A stretch of DNA of 35,063 nucleotides from Candidatus Methanoperedens sp. (GCA_026552975.1 JAPMTR010000089.1:1-35063), one strand, 5' to 3'; shown: positions 1-8,441, counted from the stretch's first letter. Notes: generated from the letters alone by a model not told the origin. Made by a program: numbers and translations.

Positions 1-561
1 GGACATTGGTGTAGAGCCATTAAACGCTGTTGCATTGAATACCTGAATTCCAGCAACACTCAGAATAGCCGAGGACGGAGAGATGACGATCGAGGTCAAT
101 ACTGGTGTAACTGCTGGTGCTTCCACAGTTATATTTAGATCCGTGAAGTTGGTACCTTTGGGTACTCCCCCTCCAAAACTTGCAAATACCCTGACTTGAT
201 ATAATCCTGGTGATGCAGGTGCTGTTAAAACAGATGAACTGAAGTTGCTTGTAGCTGTCCCTGAAATTGGAACACGAGGAGTTGGATTAAATAGTAAATT
301 ATTCAAAACAGAAGCATTTGGCCAGTTTACCTCAATTGTGCCTGGTGTAGAAACACCACTATATGTATATGTTACGCCTACCGTAAAATCCTGACTGGGA
401 TTTACTGTAAGTGTTGACGTTGGATTTGTCCTTACTACAATTGATGTGGATATTGGATGGCAGTTGTCACATGCTAGTGTTTGCCCAGAATTAGCTCCTG
501 CTATCGATATTCCCAAAATTAACAGTGTTAACACTGCTATTGCTAAATTGAAACTTTTCAT
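1..561 (-). CDS. Exported one-heme, Ig-like repeat protein (partial, runs off the left edge)
   Basis: The minus frame is open from an ATG at 561 to the window edge, giving the first 187 residues. A signal peptide (residues 1-23, hydrophobic core 6-22) is followed by one c-type heme site, CDNCH at 31-35. Residues 40-148 look like a beta-rich, Thr/Ser/Asn-rich extracellular domain. From about 155 a second domain begins with the pattern ISPSSAILSV...NATAFN, which resembles bacterial Ig-like (Big_2) repeats. A strong ribosome site, AGGAGG, lies 7 bases before the ATG. The protein is therefore likely exported, attached to the cell surface, and possibly involved in extracellular electron transfer or S-layer structure; this role is inference. 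The C terminus, and whether more hemes or a sorting tail follow, cannot be seen here. Confidence 0.75.
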   Translation of the reverse strand, partial: MKSFNLAIAVLTLLILGISIAGANSGQTLACDNCHPISTSIVVRTNPTSTLTVNPSQDFTVGVTYTYSGVSTPGTIEVNWPNASVLNNLLFNPTPRVPISGTATSNFSSSVLTAPASPGLYQVRVFASFGGGVPKGTNFTDLNITVEAPAVTPVLTSIVISPSSAILSVAGIQVFNATAFNGSTPMS

Positions 562-826
562 ATATTTTCCTCCTAAATATTTGATATGAAACCCCGCAAT
601 GATTTGCTCTATTCTCCCAAATTTTTCAATGGTTGTTACTCCATTGAATAACTTTTCAGTTCCAAGCCCACCATTAGACGAACTCTTTCACACACAATTA
701 TTAATTTTAATTACGTCATTTGCTGGATATAAATATTCCGGCTTATCAAAATATTTTGAAATTCTACAATTTTTCAATCGTTATCCAGGCGTTACTATTA
801 AGTTCTTTTGAATAAATAACAATAAT

Positions 827-991
827 ATGCAAAAATGGAAATGTACGCTATGTGACTATGTATACGACCCTGCTGCCGGAGACCCTGACGGAGGAATAGA
901 ACCAGGAACAGCTTTTGAAGATATTCCAGACGGTTGGGTATGTCCGTGGTGCGGAGCGGCAAAAGTATCATTTAAGAAAATTACAGAATAA
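827..991 (+). CDS. Rubredoxin
   Basis: This 54-residue protein is a complete rubredoxin, a soluble one-iron electron carrier. It has the two iron-binding pairs CTLC (6-9) and CPWC (39-42), the Tyr and Trp pattern of the family ([17 protein letters not shown]) and the usual length of about 54 residues. The start is the ATG at 827. No Shine-Dalgarno sequence precedes it (AATAAATAACAATAAT), so the message is probably leaderless. The stop overlaps the 3' end of the convergent M50 peptidase gene by 11 bases. In anaerobic archaea rubredoxins usually serve oxygen or peroxide detoxification (rubrerythrin, flavodiiron proteins, superoxide reductase). No such partner is in this window, so its partner is unknown. 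Confidence 0.95.
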   Translation: MQKWKCTLCDYVYDPAAGDPDGGIEPGTAFEDIPDGWVCPWCGAAKVSFKKITE

Positions 992-1586
992 AGAACAAAA
1001 TTATCGAAGGTATCCCTACAATACACCATAATACAGGGTTATATCTCCATACTTTCGCACCATCAAGCGGTCCAAACGGTATCATATTGAAACCGGCAAG
1101 GAATACGTTTATGAATGCTGCCCTCCAGAGCACTTTTACAATAAATTGATCCGCGATAATTAATGAAATTATTATAAATATAATTGCGAGTATTAAATTT
1201 ACAACCGCACCAGATACAGAAATATATGCAAACTCTTTTTCATTTTGACGGGTGTTGGAGTAATAATCCTGGGCCTGTGAATAAGGGATTCTTTTACCGC
1301 GTATCATTACAGCGCCAGGAGCCGCAAAAATAAAACTCCCGTTCGTGAAGATCGACAATCCAACAGCAAGAAGAAGTCCCATGGGACTTGCTTCGTAATC
1401 CGCGACAAAACCATATCTTTGGGCTGTAAACTTATGAGCCATCTCATGAAGGAGGAAGCCTGTGCCCACACCAATGGCAGCTATAGCCAGTTCTTGTGAG
1501 CTTGTGCTGGGGTAAGAAAATGCGATCGTGAGAACGAGCAAAGATGCCACAAGATGCGTAATCTCACGAATGCTGTTTCTATTCAT
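981..1586 (-). CDS. Membrane metalloprotease, M50 (site-2 protease) type
   Basis: A 201-residue integral membrane protein with about five or six hydrophobic segments. It carries the M50 zinc signature HEMAH (His47, Glu48, His51) in the second helix, and a late motif [10 protein letters not shown] (167-176) whose Asp175 fits the third zinc ligand of site-2 proteases. This family cleaves substrates inside the membrane. The short form without PDZ or CBS domains is common in archaea, and its substrates are generally unknown. The ATG at 1584-1586 starts directly before the first hydrophobic region. The gene stands alone between a lipoprotein gene upstream on the same strand and a convergent rubredoxin. 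Confidence 0.85.
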   Translation of the reverse strand: MNRNSIREITHLVASLLVLTIAFSYPSTSSQELAIAAIGVGTGFLLHEMAHKFTAQRYGFVADYEASPMGLLLAVGLSIFTNGSFIFAAPGAVMIRGKRIPYSQAQDYYSNTRQNEKEFAYISVSGAVVNLILAIIFIIISLIIADQFIVKVLWRAAFINVFLAGFNMIPFGPLDGAKVWRYNPVLWCIVGIPSIILFFIL

Positions 1587-1609
1587 ACCCAGGTTAAATT
1601 TAGGATTTA

Positions 1610-2140
1610 TTATTTTTGGATGTCATATCGTGCAACCCAATCCATCCAACCATTTTCATAAGTTACCGAAGCATATTCCTCAAATAACCTTATCCAGTAG
1701 GGATCAAAATCATTGAATTTGATACCACTATTTGCTTTTGGCGGAGAGATTTTAATTGTATTATTCTTATTATCTATAGTGTATGTGGCCCTGGATGGAA
1801 TTGGATCATCTTTTGTTATTTCTAACTCATTGTTTTCCCTGAAATAATATGTCCATCCTTTTTTGAAATGTATGATTATCTTAAAAGGCGGTAATGGAAT
1901 AAGATTTTCAGGGCTTTGTTTCATTATACCATTATAACTATTCGTTTTATCAAGTTCATCGACTTTTTTCTCCAGCTCATTGATGCGGGATTCAAGTGAA
2001 CTTGATGTTTTGTCTTTATTAGCTGAATCAGCAGAAGACGTTTGTTCTTTTTCTTGAACACAACCACTCATAAAGATAATCCCGATCAACAACGATCCAA
2101 TTATTAAAAACTTTTGTACACTGTTCATAATTTTTACCAT
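1610..2140 (-). CDS. Predicted lipoprotein with coiled coil
   Basis: A 176-residue protein of unknown function. A hydrophobic signal (residues 9-23) ends in a lipobox-like MSGC with Cys27 as the likely lipidated residue, followed by a Gln/Glu/Ser/Thr-rich linker. Residues about 47-66 (SLESRINELEKKVDELDK) have a clear heptad pattern and should form a short coiled coil. The remainder is a small Lys/Asp-rich, beta-type domain ending in WMDWVARYDIQK. A second ATG at 2128 (Met5) would shorten the signal and suits it as well; no strong ribosome site separates the two. It probably sits on the outer face of the membrane. No family was recognised. Confidence 0.8.
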   Translation of the reverse strand: MVKIMNSVQKFLIIGSLLIGIIFMSGCVQEKEQTSSADSANKDKTSSSLESRINELEKKVDELDKTNSYNGIMKQSPENLIPLPPFKIIIHFKKGWTYYFRENNELEITKDDPIPSRATYTIDNKNNTIKISPPKANSGIKFNDFDPYWIRLFEEYASVTYENGWMDWVARYDIQK

Positions 2141-2165
2141 TTTAATTATTTTAATATTCGTATGA

Positions 2166-3161
2166 TTATTTTATCTTAGCCTTCCATCCTTTTGGATATG
2201 TCCCTTCTTCCAGTAACACTCTATCAGTACTCACCACAATTCCCGTGGCAGCCCTTAATATGTCTGCAGACTTCATCTGCGCATATCCGAAGGATACTCC
2301 CTCGCCTTTTAAGGTATAAACTGCAACAATATCCCCTATATTAATATCCGATTCAAGGGAAAGCACACCAGGGGCAGCTAACCCTGCGCCATGGCAAATT
2401 GCATCCACCGCATTATCCCGGATTACTATTTTGGGAAGATGTGAAAGCCCGAATTCCATTGGACTGATCACTTTTCTTAAAGGGGCTTCATTACCGTTCT
2501 CTTTCCATTCGACATAAGCATCCTGAAGATCCTGCAGGGTTATCAATTTTTCATCTTCACGAAAGGGCCCTGATTTCGTCCGCCGCAACTCCTGCATATG
2601 CGCTCCAGTCCCCATCGCTGTTCCCATATCATGGCATAATTTTCGGATGTAGGTCCCAGCCTCACAACCCACCCTGAAAAGAACATTATTATCCTCGATC
2701 TCAAGAAGTTCATTGTAATAGATCGTCCTTACCCTTGTTTCACGCCTGACCGCAGATTTAATAGAAGGTTTCTGGAAAATATCACCAATGAAATCCTTTA
2801 TTACAGCTTTAATAGTGCTCTCAGGCATCGTTTTATGAAGTTTCATAAGGCAAACATATTCTTTTCCCGCGGTTAGAAGACCATCGACAGCTTTTGTCGA
2901 GTTCTCAAGCATGATCGGGAGAAGTCCTGTCACATTTGGGTCGAGAGTGCCGCTGTGGCCTGCTTTTTTTAAATTCAGGATCTTTTTAACCCATGAAGTG
3001 ACCTCGTGACTTGTTGGACCTGCTGGTTTATCAAGATCGATAGCACCTTTTAGTATATATTCATCGATCGGGCGATCCTGTGGTTTTTTACCATACTTAT
3101 CGTCAGTCTGGTCTTCAGATTTTACAAGCGTCTCCCTTTTTCTTTCTGATGGCAATATCAT
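2166..3161 (-). CDS. cbf5: tRNA/rRNA pseudouridine synthase Cbf5 (TruB family) with PUA domain
   Basis: This 331-residue protein is archaeal Cbf5, the catalytic subunit of H/ACA ribonucleoproteins, which also makes pseudouridine 55 in tRNA. The N terminus has the archaeal tail leading to GAIDLDKPAGPTSHEV. The catalytic Asp74 lies in HSGTLDP, and the substrate-contact segments around VGCEAGTYIRKLCHDMG are present. A PUA RNA-binding domain occupies about 244-318. Its start is one base beyond the stop of cmk, so the two genes are almost certainly co-transcribed. The order adk, DUF106, cmk, cbf5 matches the archaeal arrangement downstream of the spc ribosomal operon, but the L34e and L14e ribosomal genes found there in some lineages are absent. 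Confidence 0.96.
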   Translation of the reverse strand: MILPSERKRETLVKSEDQTDDKYGKKPQDRPIDEYILKGAIDLDKPAGPTSHEVTSWVKKILNLKKAGHSGTLDPNVTGLLPIMLENSTKAVDGLLTAGKEYVCLMKLHKTMPESTIKAVIKDFIGDIFQKPSIKSAVRRETRVRTIYYNELLEIEDNNVLFRVGCEAGTYIRKLCHDMGTAMGTGAHMQELRRTKSGPFREDEKLITLQDLQDAYVEWKENGNEAPLRKVISPMEFGLSHLPKIVIRDNAVDAICHGAGLAAPGVLSLESDINIGDIVAVYTLKGEGVSFGYAQMKSADILRAATGIVVSTDRVLLEEGTYPKGWKAKIK

Positions 3162-3162
3162 A

Positions 3163-3678
3163 TCAAGATCTCACGGCTTTTTGCACTATTTCGCTTATTT
3201 CTTCTGGGTTCCATTTACTTGAATCAATTATCAGGTCATATACAGACAGGTCTTTAATATCAAGATCATAATATTTTAAATATCGCTCTCTTTCGCATTC
3301 CTCCCTCTCAAATGTCTCCTCCTTTGCCAGGGTTTCAGGTTTATTTTCCCTTTTCGAAATGCGCTGTGCCCTTACCTCAAGAGGGGCCTTGAGCCAGACA
3401 CGTATATCTGCATCAACAAGAAATCCAGAAAGCCTGCCCTCAATAAGAATATTATCTTTCTCCATGGCGATCTTTTTTTGCATATCATCTATTTCCCTGT
3501 CGATCTTTTCATTGCATTTTGCGATCTGACCGAATTCCTCAAGCGACATGCACCTATCACGGGCACATTTTCGAAAAATATCACCCATCGACACCAGTTC
3601 AAGACCAAGTTTGACAGACAATATCTTTGAAAGTGTGCTCTTTCCGCTTCCAGGGGGTCCGCTTATTGTGAGTATCAA
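3163..3678 (-). CDS. cmk: Cytidylate kinase (archaeal type)
   Basis: A 171-residue nucleoside monophosphate kinase that phosphorylates CMP/dCMP with ATP. The P-loop GPPGSGKST is at 7-15. The sequence continues with the archaeal CMK features SMGDIFRKCA, EGRLSGFL and a lid region rich in Arg, Lys and Glu (RISKREN). It starts with TTG at 3678, directly after the TAA of the DUF106 gene. That start gives MILTISGPPG, where CMK proteins normally begin, and GGCGG lies upstream as a weak ribosome site. It lies between the DUF106 gene and cbf5 with gaps of 0 and 1 base, so it belongs to one tight operon. Confidence 0.93.
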   Translation of the reverse strand: MILTISGPPGSGKSTLSKILSVKLGLELVSMGDIFRKCARDRCMSLEEFGQIAKCNEKIDREIDDMQKKIAMEKDNILIEGRLSGFLVDADIRVWLKAPLEVRAQRISKRENKPETLAKEETFEREECERERYLKYYDLDIKDLSVYDLIIDSSKWNPEEISEIVQKAVRS

Positions 3679-4281
3679 TTACATTCCGCCTACGTTCAAT
3701 GCCTTCCTTGTCATCTGGCTGACAGGGATGGAACACAGGAAATACCAGAACAGCCAGTACTGGAACTGCCAGAAAACCTTATCATTTAAGTTCTGCTCTC
3801 CCCAGAAAGGAAAAATCATTGTAGCATCCGGGTTCTGGCTTATAAGAAGATATACCCAGTAGAAAAGGGGTATTGAGATAATACTTATGTATAGCATGGG
3901 TTTGAATTGCTGTTTGAACATTTCCATCTGGTCGCCCATCATTTCCTGGTACTGTCCTTCCAGTTTTTTAATTTTTGCTGCGTTGTTTGATAATTGCGCC
4001 TGCCTCATTTCCTTTTGAATGGACTTTGATTTCTCCTGCACTCGTTTCATCAATGTCCAGTCCATCGTATATTTCTGTATAAGAGAAGCATAAAGACCTG
4101 TGAATGCGGCCAGTACGAAAATGATCATATGTAATGGAAGCCCCCCAAGGAGAGGTTTCAGGAGCGTGTCCATCAATTCGCCTATGATGTCCCTCATATT
4201 CGGGAACATGATGATCCCGAACATTAAAAAAATGCCAAGGAACATTACGAGTTTATTTATTGTTTTATTGATCATATTCAT
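3679..4281 (-). CDS. DUF106 / EMC3-TMCO1 family membrane insertase-like protein
   Basis: A 200-residue membrane protein with an N-terminal hydrophobic helix (about 10-28), a second at about 50-66, a long charged coiled-coil hairpin (about 75-130, rich in Lys, Gln and Met) and further hydrophobic segments (130-150 and 172-190). This layout and the position between adk and cmk are diagnostic of archaeal DUF106, the Oxa1/YidC/EMC3/Get1 superfamily member thought to insert membrane proteins. The insertase role is known from relatives and inferred here. The start overlaps the 3' end of adk by 17 bases, which implies translational coupling; Met3 is an alternative start. Confidence 0.9.
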   Translation of the reverse strand: MNMINKTINKLVMFLGIFLMFGIIMFPNMRDIIGELMDTLLKPLLGGLPLHMIIFVLAAFTGLYASLIQKYTMDWTLMKRVQEKSKSIQKEMRQAQLSNNAAKIKKLEGQYQEMMGDQMEMFKQQFKPMLYISIISIPLFYWVYLLISQNPDATMIFPFWGEQNLNDKVFWQFQYWLFWYFLCSIPVSQMTRKALNVGGM

Positions 4282-4915
4282 CCAATACTTTCTTTATATC
4301 CTCAAATATCTGAGGGATCTCTTTGCTTCCATCTATAGTCCTGAGGATTTTTTTACTATCGTAATAATTAATTAAAGGTTGTGTCTGTTTCTTATAAACA
4401 TTCAGCCTGTTCCTGATAGCTTCGGATCTGTCATCATCTCGCTGGTATAATTTTCCATTACAGGTATTGCATATATCTTCTTTTTCAGGAGGATTGAACA
4501 TAACATGATAACTTGTGCCGCATTTACACATTCTTCGTCCTGAAAGACGTTTTATGAGTTCTTCATCATCAACTGAAATATTAACAACAGCATCAACTAT
4601 CTCACCTGATTCTGTTAATATCATCTGCAATGCGTCAGCCTGCGGGATAGTTCTTGGATAACCATCAAGCATAAATCCTTTTTCACAATCTTTTTTTGAT
4701 AACCGGTCTTTGATGATCGTTATCAAAAGTTCGTCCGGGACGAGCTCGCCCCTTGACATATAGGATTTTGCTTTTAATCCGAGGCTTGTATTATTGTTAA
4801 TATTCTCTCGTAAAATATCCCCGGTGGAAATATGGGGAAGTTTGTAAAATTCCTGTATTTGTTTGGCTTGCGTCCCTTTTCCTGCTCCGGGAGGCCCAAG
4901 TAGTATAATATTCAT
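4265..4915 (-). CDS. adk: Adenylate kinase (zinc-lid, long form)
   Basis: A 216-residue adenylate kinase interconverting ATP + AMP and 2 ADP. The P-loop GPPGAGKGTQ is at 7-16, the AMP site includes STGDILR and DGYPRT, and the lid arginines are in LSGRR. The lid has four cysteines, Cys130, Cys132, Cys149 and Cys152, spaced to bind a structural zinc. This is the long, bacterial-like form rather than the short archaeal AdkA trimer. Unlike the common archaeal order, secY is not immediately upstream; a small membrane protein and the aks-like cluster are there instead, so a rearrangement has occurred in this lineage. Confidence 0.95.
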   Translation of the reverse strand: MNIILLGPPGAGKGTQAKQIQEFYKLPHISTGDILRENINNNTSLGLKAKSYMSRGELVPDELLITIIKDRLSKKDCEKGFMLDGYPRTIPQADALQMILTESGEIVDAVVNISVDDEELIKRLSGRRMCKCGTSYHVMFNPPEKEDICNTCNGKLYQRDDDRSEAIRNRLNVYKKQTQPLINYYDSKKILRTIDGSKEIPQIFEDIKKVLDEYDQ

Positions 4916-4987
4916 CCTGATCGAATCACGTAATGGTCAATTCAATATTAAAGCTTTTCAAAATTCATCGGAAAAAGTAAAAATGAC

Positions 4988-4996
4988 AAAAAAAAA
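4988..4996 (-). terminator. T9 tract directly after the small membrane protein gene
   Basis: On the minus strand the TAA stop at 4997-4999 is followed by nine T residues, and more T-rich sequence continues to about 4970. Archaeal RNA polymerase terminates at such U-tracts without needing a hairpin. It would separate the upstream membrane-protein/aks-like transcript from adk. Confidence 0.5.
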
Positions 4997-5266
4997 TTAT
5001 TCCATCAAATTCTTGCCTTTTGTAAAACCCAATATTGAAGCACACAGTGATATCAACACTATTATGCCGACAGATAAGTAAATAGTGGTCACGCGGTCTA
5101 TATTCTTCAGTACTATGCTGTACAACAGGTCTGCCGTCCAGATACCTATTATCATGCCCATGAATCCGAATACAATTGCATAAACCGCATTTTTCAGGAT
5201 ATCTGATAAATTCATGAAGTTCATTAAGACAGCGAACAATAAAAGCTTATCTACCGGACTCAACAC
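4997..5266 (-). CDS. Small membrane protein of unknown function
   Basis: An 89-residue protein with two clear hydrophobic helices (about 28-50 and 60-80) and a possible third at the N terminus, ending in FTKGKNLME. No family was recognised. The longest frame starts with GTG at 5266. ATG codons at 5224 (Met15) and 5215 (Met18) are alternatives and would remove the amphipathic N-terminal piece; none has a convincing ribosome site. It lies 32 bases downstream of the dehydrogenase gene on the same strand and may be the last gene of that transcript, which would end at the T-tract below it. Confidence 0.6.
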   Translation of the reverse strand: MLSPVDKLLLFAVLMNFMNLSDILKNAVYAIVFGFMGMIIGIWTADLLYSIVLKNIDRVTTIYLSVGIIVLISLCASILGFTKGKNLME

Positions 5267-5298
5267 TAGGTTAAAATTCCCGTCATTGCCAACACACC

Positions 5299-6279
5299 TT
5301 ATATCAATTTTGTGATCGCAATTGAAACATTATGAGTGGAATAAGAGCCACCAAGATCCGGCGTAACTATCCCCGCCTCTAGAACTCTGTTTACCGCTCT
5401 ATCTACCGCTTTTGCCTCGCCCTGAAATCCAGCCCATTCAAGCAACATCTTGACGCTCAAAATGGCTGCAATAGGATTGGCGATCCCTTTTCCAGCAATG
5501 TCCGGAGCGCTTCCATGAATTGGTTCAAAGAACGCATATTTATCGCCTATGTTGGCGCTTGGGCAAAGGCCCAGACCGCCCACAATGGCCGCAGCTTCAT
5601 CGCTCAGGATATCCCCGAACAGGTTCGTGGAAACTATCACATCATATTTAGAAGGATGAAGGATAAGATCATAAGCCATTGCGTCCACAAGCATTTCATG
5701 GTATGCGACTCCATTCTTTTTTGCTACCCCTATGCAAACATCCCTGAAAAATGAATCTGATTTTAATACGTTGGCCTTATGCACGATCGTAATTTTGTTC
5801 TTTCTCTGCTTTGCGATCCTGCATGCCTGCTCTGCTATTCTCTCGCTTCCTTTTCGTGTAATTATTCGTGTGGTATAGGCTGCATTCTCATGAAGTTCTT
5901 CCACACCTGAGTACATGCCTTCAGTATTTTCTCTCACAATTACAAAATCAAAATCCCCCGCGCATGGCAGACGCACATTCTTGAGCGGTTTGAAAGGACG
6001 GATATTCGCATACATGTCAAGTTCTTTTCGAATTCGAAGAAGAACGCTCTTATAATTGGGGTCAGGAGGTGTCGTGATCGCACCGAACAGAACACAATCA
6101 CATTCCTTCAAGAGTCGAATATCATCATCAGTTATAGCGCTTCCTGTTCTCTCCCATTTTCCAAATCCGATCTCAAAAGGAACTTTTTCAATATCAAGAC
6201 CAAAAGCGTCAAGAACTGACAGAGCTGCAGTCATTACTTCCTGACCGATACCGTCTCCCGGAACAATTGCTATTTTCAT
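5299..6279 (-). CDS. Homoisocitrate / 3-isopropylmalate dehydrogenase
   Basis: A 326-residue NAD-dependent beta-decarboxylating dehydrogenase. It has [11 protein letters not shown] at the N terminus, the substrate arginines in [12 protein letters not shown] and [11 protein letters not shown], the metal-binding aspartates in [12 protein letters not shown], and the NAD-binding loop [18 protein letters not shown]. Enzymes of this family act in leucine synthesis (LeuB) or in the 2-oxoacid chain elongation towards coenzyme B (AksF). Sequence alone does not settle which. The small isomerase subunit 860 bases upstream carries a homoaconitase-type specificity loop, which favours AksF. Its ATG lies two bases after the stop of the unknown gene upstream, indicating one operon. 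Confidence 0.9.
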   Translation of the reverse strand: MKIAIVPGDGIGQEVMTAALSVLDAFGLDIEKVPFEIGFGKWERTGSAITDDDIRLLKECDCVLFGAITTPPDPNYKSVLLRIRKELDMYANIRPFKPLKNVRLPCAGDFDFVIVRENTEGMYSGVEELHENAAYTTRIITRKGSERIAEQACRIAKQRKNKITIVHKANVLKSDSFFRDVCIGVAKKNGVAYHEMLVDAMAYDLILHPSKYDVIVSTNLFGDILSDEAAAIVGGLGLCPSANIGDKYAFFEPIHGSAPDIAGKGIANPIAAILSVKMLLEWAGFQGEAKAVDRAVNRVLEAGIVTPDLGGSYSTHNVSIAITKLI

Positions 6280-6280
6280 A

Positions 6281-7141
6281 TTAATTCGGTTTGATATTAT
6301 CCTGTATCCCTTTTAATACTTTAACAAGCATCCTTATCGCATCCACGATGTCATACTCAGACGCACCCCAGTGAACCACGGCCCCATCTATTCCGTTCAG
6401 GTTTATCATACCTGATTTTTTACTCTGGCAGCACCTGGTGATAAATGGTTTCGTGGGTAAATATAGTTCAGTCTTAAGAGGGCACATATTGATGTGTTTA
6501 TAAGTTAGATCAGGGAAACGAAGCTCAAATATCTGTTTTGAGATATCGCATCCGACAAGTGTTGAATTATCCTCGATATCCGTATCTGTATCGAGATGCT
6601 TTCCTTTAAGTTCGGAAGCATAACATGGAAAGACCATTTTTTCCCCTTCGAACTGGCGAAGGTCTATTAGTTTGGTTGTGAACCTGACATTTAATTCTCC
6701 GAGTATCCCGCTTTTTACAAGTCTCTCGATGGCAAAAGCAAGCCATGGAGGTTCAGGCGGCGCAATATCGATAATTTCTACTTCCATTACTTCATGAAGG
6801 CTTGGATGCTGGATAAAAGTAGTATGCCGATCCAATCCTTCAAAAATGACCGTATTTACAATGCCGTTACATAACGGAATTGCAGATTCTATAAGTCTTG
6901 TCCTGTCATGTGAATCTATTTTTTCATCAAATTGGATTATCTCTTTTCCTTTAGCGATAAGAACGAGTGAAACAAGTGTTCGTAATAGTCCTTCACCTTC
7001 GCTTTTTACTCCATATATTTGAAAACCAGAAGGTAGTTTCGCTATCAGATAATCTGTTGTAAAATAGATAGGGCCACCGATTCTTCCTGCCGGGTCAGTC
7101 CTTGTCATGCCCACGCTTTTATAATCTGCCGGGAATATCAA
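6281..7141 (-). CDS. Unknown protein in the aks/leu-like cluster
   Basis: A 286-residue soluble protein with no motif I can assign with certainty; a related family of uncharacterised proteins may exist in methanogens (from memory, unverified). It contains [19 protein letters not shown] near the N terminus, a central [14 protein letters not shown] segment and a late Cys-rich stretch ([12 protein letters not shown] and [10 protein letters not shown]), then [17 protein letters not shown]. Cys180 to Cys245 or so could bind a metal, but the spacing is not a standard cluster motif. The start is TTG at 7141, overlapping the TGA stop of the isomerase gene by three bases; an ATG at 7108 (Met12) is an alternative. 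The overlap, and a one-base gap to the dehydrogenase, tie it to that pathway as an enzyme, scaffold or regulator. Confidence 0.85.
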   Translation of the reverse strand: MIFPADYKSVGMTRTDPAGRIGGPIYFTTDYLIAKLPSGFQIYGVKSEGEGLLRTLVSLVLIAKGKEIIQFDEKIDSHDRTRLIESAIPLCNGIVNTVIFEGLDRHTTFIQHPSLHEVMEVEIIDIAPPEPPWLAFAIERLVKSGILGELNVRFTTKLIDLRQFEGEKMVFPCYASELKGKHLDTDTDIEDNSTLVGCDISKQIFELRFPDLTYKHINMCPLKTELYLPTKPFITRCCQSKKSGMINLNGIDGAVVHWGASEYDIVDAIRMLVKVLKGIQDNIKPN

Positions 7142-7632
7142 ATGCTCACCTTTTTTCTGTGTTCTACCAGCCCGCCGTCAGCCAGTATCTCTCGCAGGAA
7201 ACCAGGCATCTTTGAGGCAGAGACTGTTTTATTTCCAGTTCTTACAATACCTTTCTCAAGGTCGATCTCAATTATGTCGCCTTCCCTGCAATCGATGGTC
7301 GCTTCAATGATAGGCAGGCCCACATTGATCGCATTCCTGAAAAATATCCTGGCAAAGGATTCGGCCACGATACAGGCGACACCTGCATGTTTTAAGGCAA
7401 GGGGCGCCTGCTCCCTTGAGGAGCCGCACCCGAAATTCCCTCCCGCAACGATGATATCACCTTTATTTACTTTCTGTGAAAATAATGGATCTATTCCTTC
7501 CATGACATGAGATGCAAAAACGTTCATGTCAGTTGTTCGAAGGTATTTTCCCGGGATGATCACATCTGTATCGACATTGTTGCCGAATTTCCAGGCTTTT
7601 CCTGAAATAAAGTTGATGTTATCTTTACTCAT
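7138..7632 (-). CDS. Homoaconitase small subunit (AksE-type; LeuD family)
   Basis: A 164-residue swivel-domain subunit of the isopropylmalate isomerase/homoaconitase family, with [17 protein letters not shown] at the N terminus and the family signature [14 protein letters not shown]. The specificity loop reads YLRT (Tyr30, Leu31, Arg32, Thr33). In the M. jannaschii subunit MJ1271, Arg26 and Thr27 of the equivalent loop define homoaconitase, while the isopropylmalate isomerase subunit MJ1277 has Val and Tyr there. By that established criterion this is a homoaconitase subunit for coenzyme B 2-oxoacid elongation, rather than LeuD. The large [4Fe-4S] subunit is not in the window. It is translationally coupled to the following gene. 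Confidence 0.85.
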   Translation of the reverse strand: MSKDNINFISGKAWKFGNNVDTDVIIPGKYLRTTDMNVFASHVMEGIDPLFSQKVNKGDIIVAGGNFGCGSSREQAPLALKHAGVACIVAESFARIFFRNAINVGLPIIEATIDCREGDIIEIDLEKGIVRTGNKTVSASKMPGFLREILADGGLVEHRKKVSI

Positions 7633-7666
7633 TTGTCGGTTTTGTTATTGTTCCGGGCGAACATAA

Positions 7667-8350
7667 TCATTTTGGTGCTTCAAAAAGTTTTTCCAGTGAA
7701 TCCACCATCTGCTCGACCCTCTGGATCGGAATACCAACGATCAATTCATTTTCATCTATCTTTGCGTGTTTTCTGCTTCCCGAACAACCAAGGGATACCT
7801 GGACTGAATTTGTGTTTATCGTATTTGCCACAATATCACCGCACAGGCTCTGTTTTCCTGCAAATCCTGTCTGGATACGTCCACCTGCAGTGTAAAGATC
7901 GGCCTGGACCATTTGCATTGCCTGTTTTGGCGTACACAATACAACTACCAGGTCTGGTGAAAAATTTGCAGATCCAAGCGGTGAATAAATTGCATATTTT
8001 GAATGTTTTTCGATCCTGGGAACAAATTCCATTGTATTCCTTGAAGCATCAGTTGAGGCAAAAGCTCCAAGTTTATAATAATAATCCCCATTTGCCACAT
8101 TTTCAGGTATTTCTGCAAGTCCTATGACAGCTGCTCCCCCTTTGCATTTATGATCATCGAGGGTAGAGTAGAACTGTTCTGCGCTTTGACGAACATGCTG
8201 GACCATTTCACAATGCCTTGCTGGTGCTCCCTTTTCAAGTCCCGGAGGAATTTCATCCTTCAAAGCGATGGCAACAGGTGACCCCTTCAAACCAAGTATT
8301 TTTACCATTCTTTCAGCAAAATTCGTATATTTTTTTTCTGTTGTTTCCAT
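7667..8350 (-). CDS. DUF169 family protein
   Basis: A 227-residue protein of the uncharacterised DUF169 group. Recognisable parts are LKGSPVAIAL near the N terminus, an early His-Cys pair (His46-Cys47), CKGGAAVIGL (Cys69), SPDLVVVLCTPKQAMQM (Cys139), a late SLCGDIVANT (Cys170) and SLGCSGSRKHA (Cys189). Five cysteines, several in conserved positions, suggest metal or cluster binding, but no function is established. The ATG at 8350 is preceded by a good ribosome site, GAGGTGA. The gene is a single transcription unit downstream of the aks-like promoter region on the same strand. Confidence 0.85.
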   Translation of the reverse strand: METTEKKYTNFAERMVKILGLKGSPVAIALKDEIPPGLEKGAPARHCEMVQHVRQSAEQFYSTLDDHKCKGGAAVIGLAEIPENVANGDYYYKLGAFASTDASRNTMEFVPRIEKHSKYAIYSPLGSANFSPDLVVVLCTPKQAMQMVQADLYTAGGRIQTGFAGKQSLCGDIVANTINTNSVQVSLGCSGSRKHAKIDENELIVGIPIQRVEQMVDSLEKLFEAPK

Positions 8351-8441
8351 TATGTTTCACCTCGTATTATTTTGCACAGTTTTGTACACACCATGATAAA
8401 CCATAATGTTGTATTTGTTTATAAGATTTTTGTTTTGTTAT

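Noticed and set aside
599-811. Plus-strand ORF of 70 residues in the gap before rubredoxin
   Set aside because: No ribosome site, no recognisable sequence, and AT-rich composition typical of a promoter region; it seems a chance frame.
5299-7632. Plain leucine operon (leuB-leuD)
   Set aside because: The YLRT loop points to homoaconitase, and leuA/leuC are not present; coenzyme B synthesis fits better, though dual use is possible.
7633-8127. Plus-strand ORF of 164 residues
   Set aside because: It runs antisense to the DUF169 gene and has no plausible protein features.
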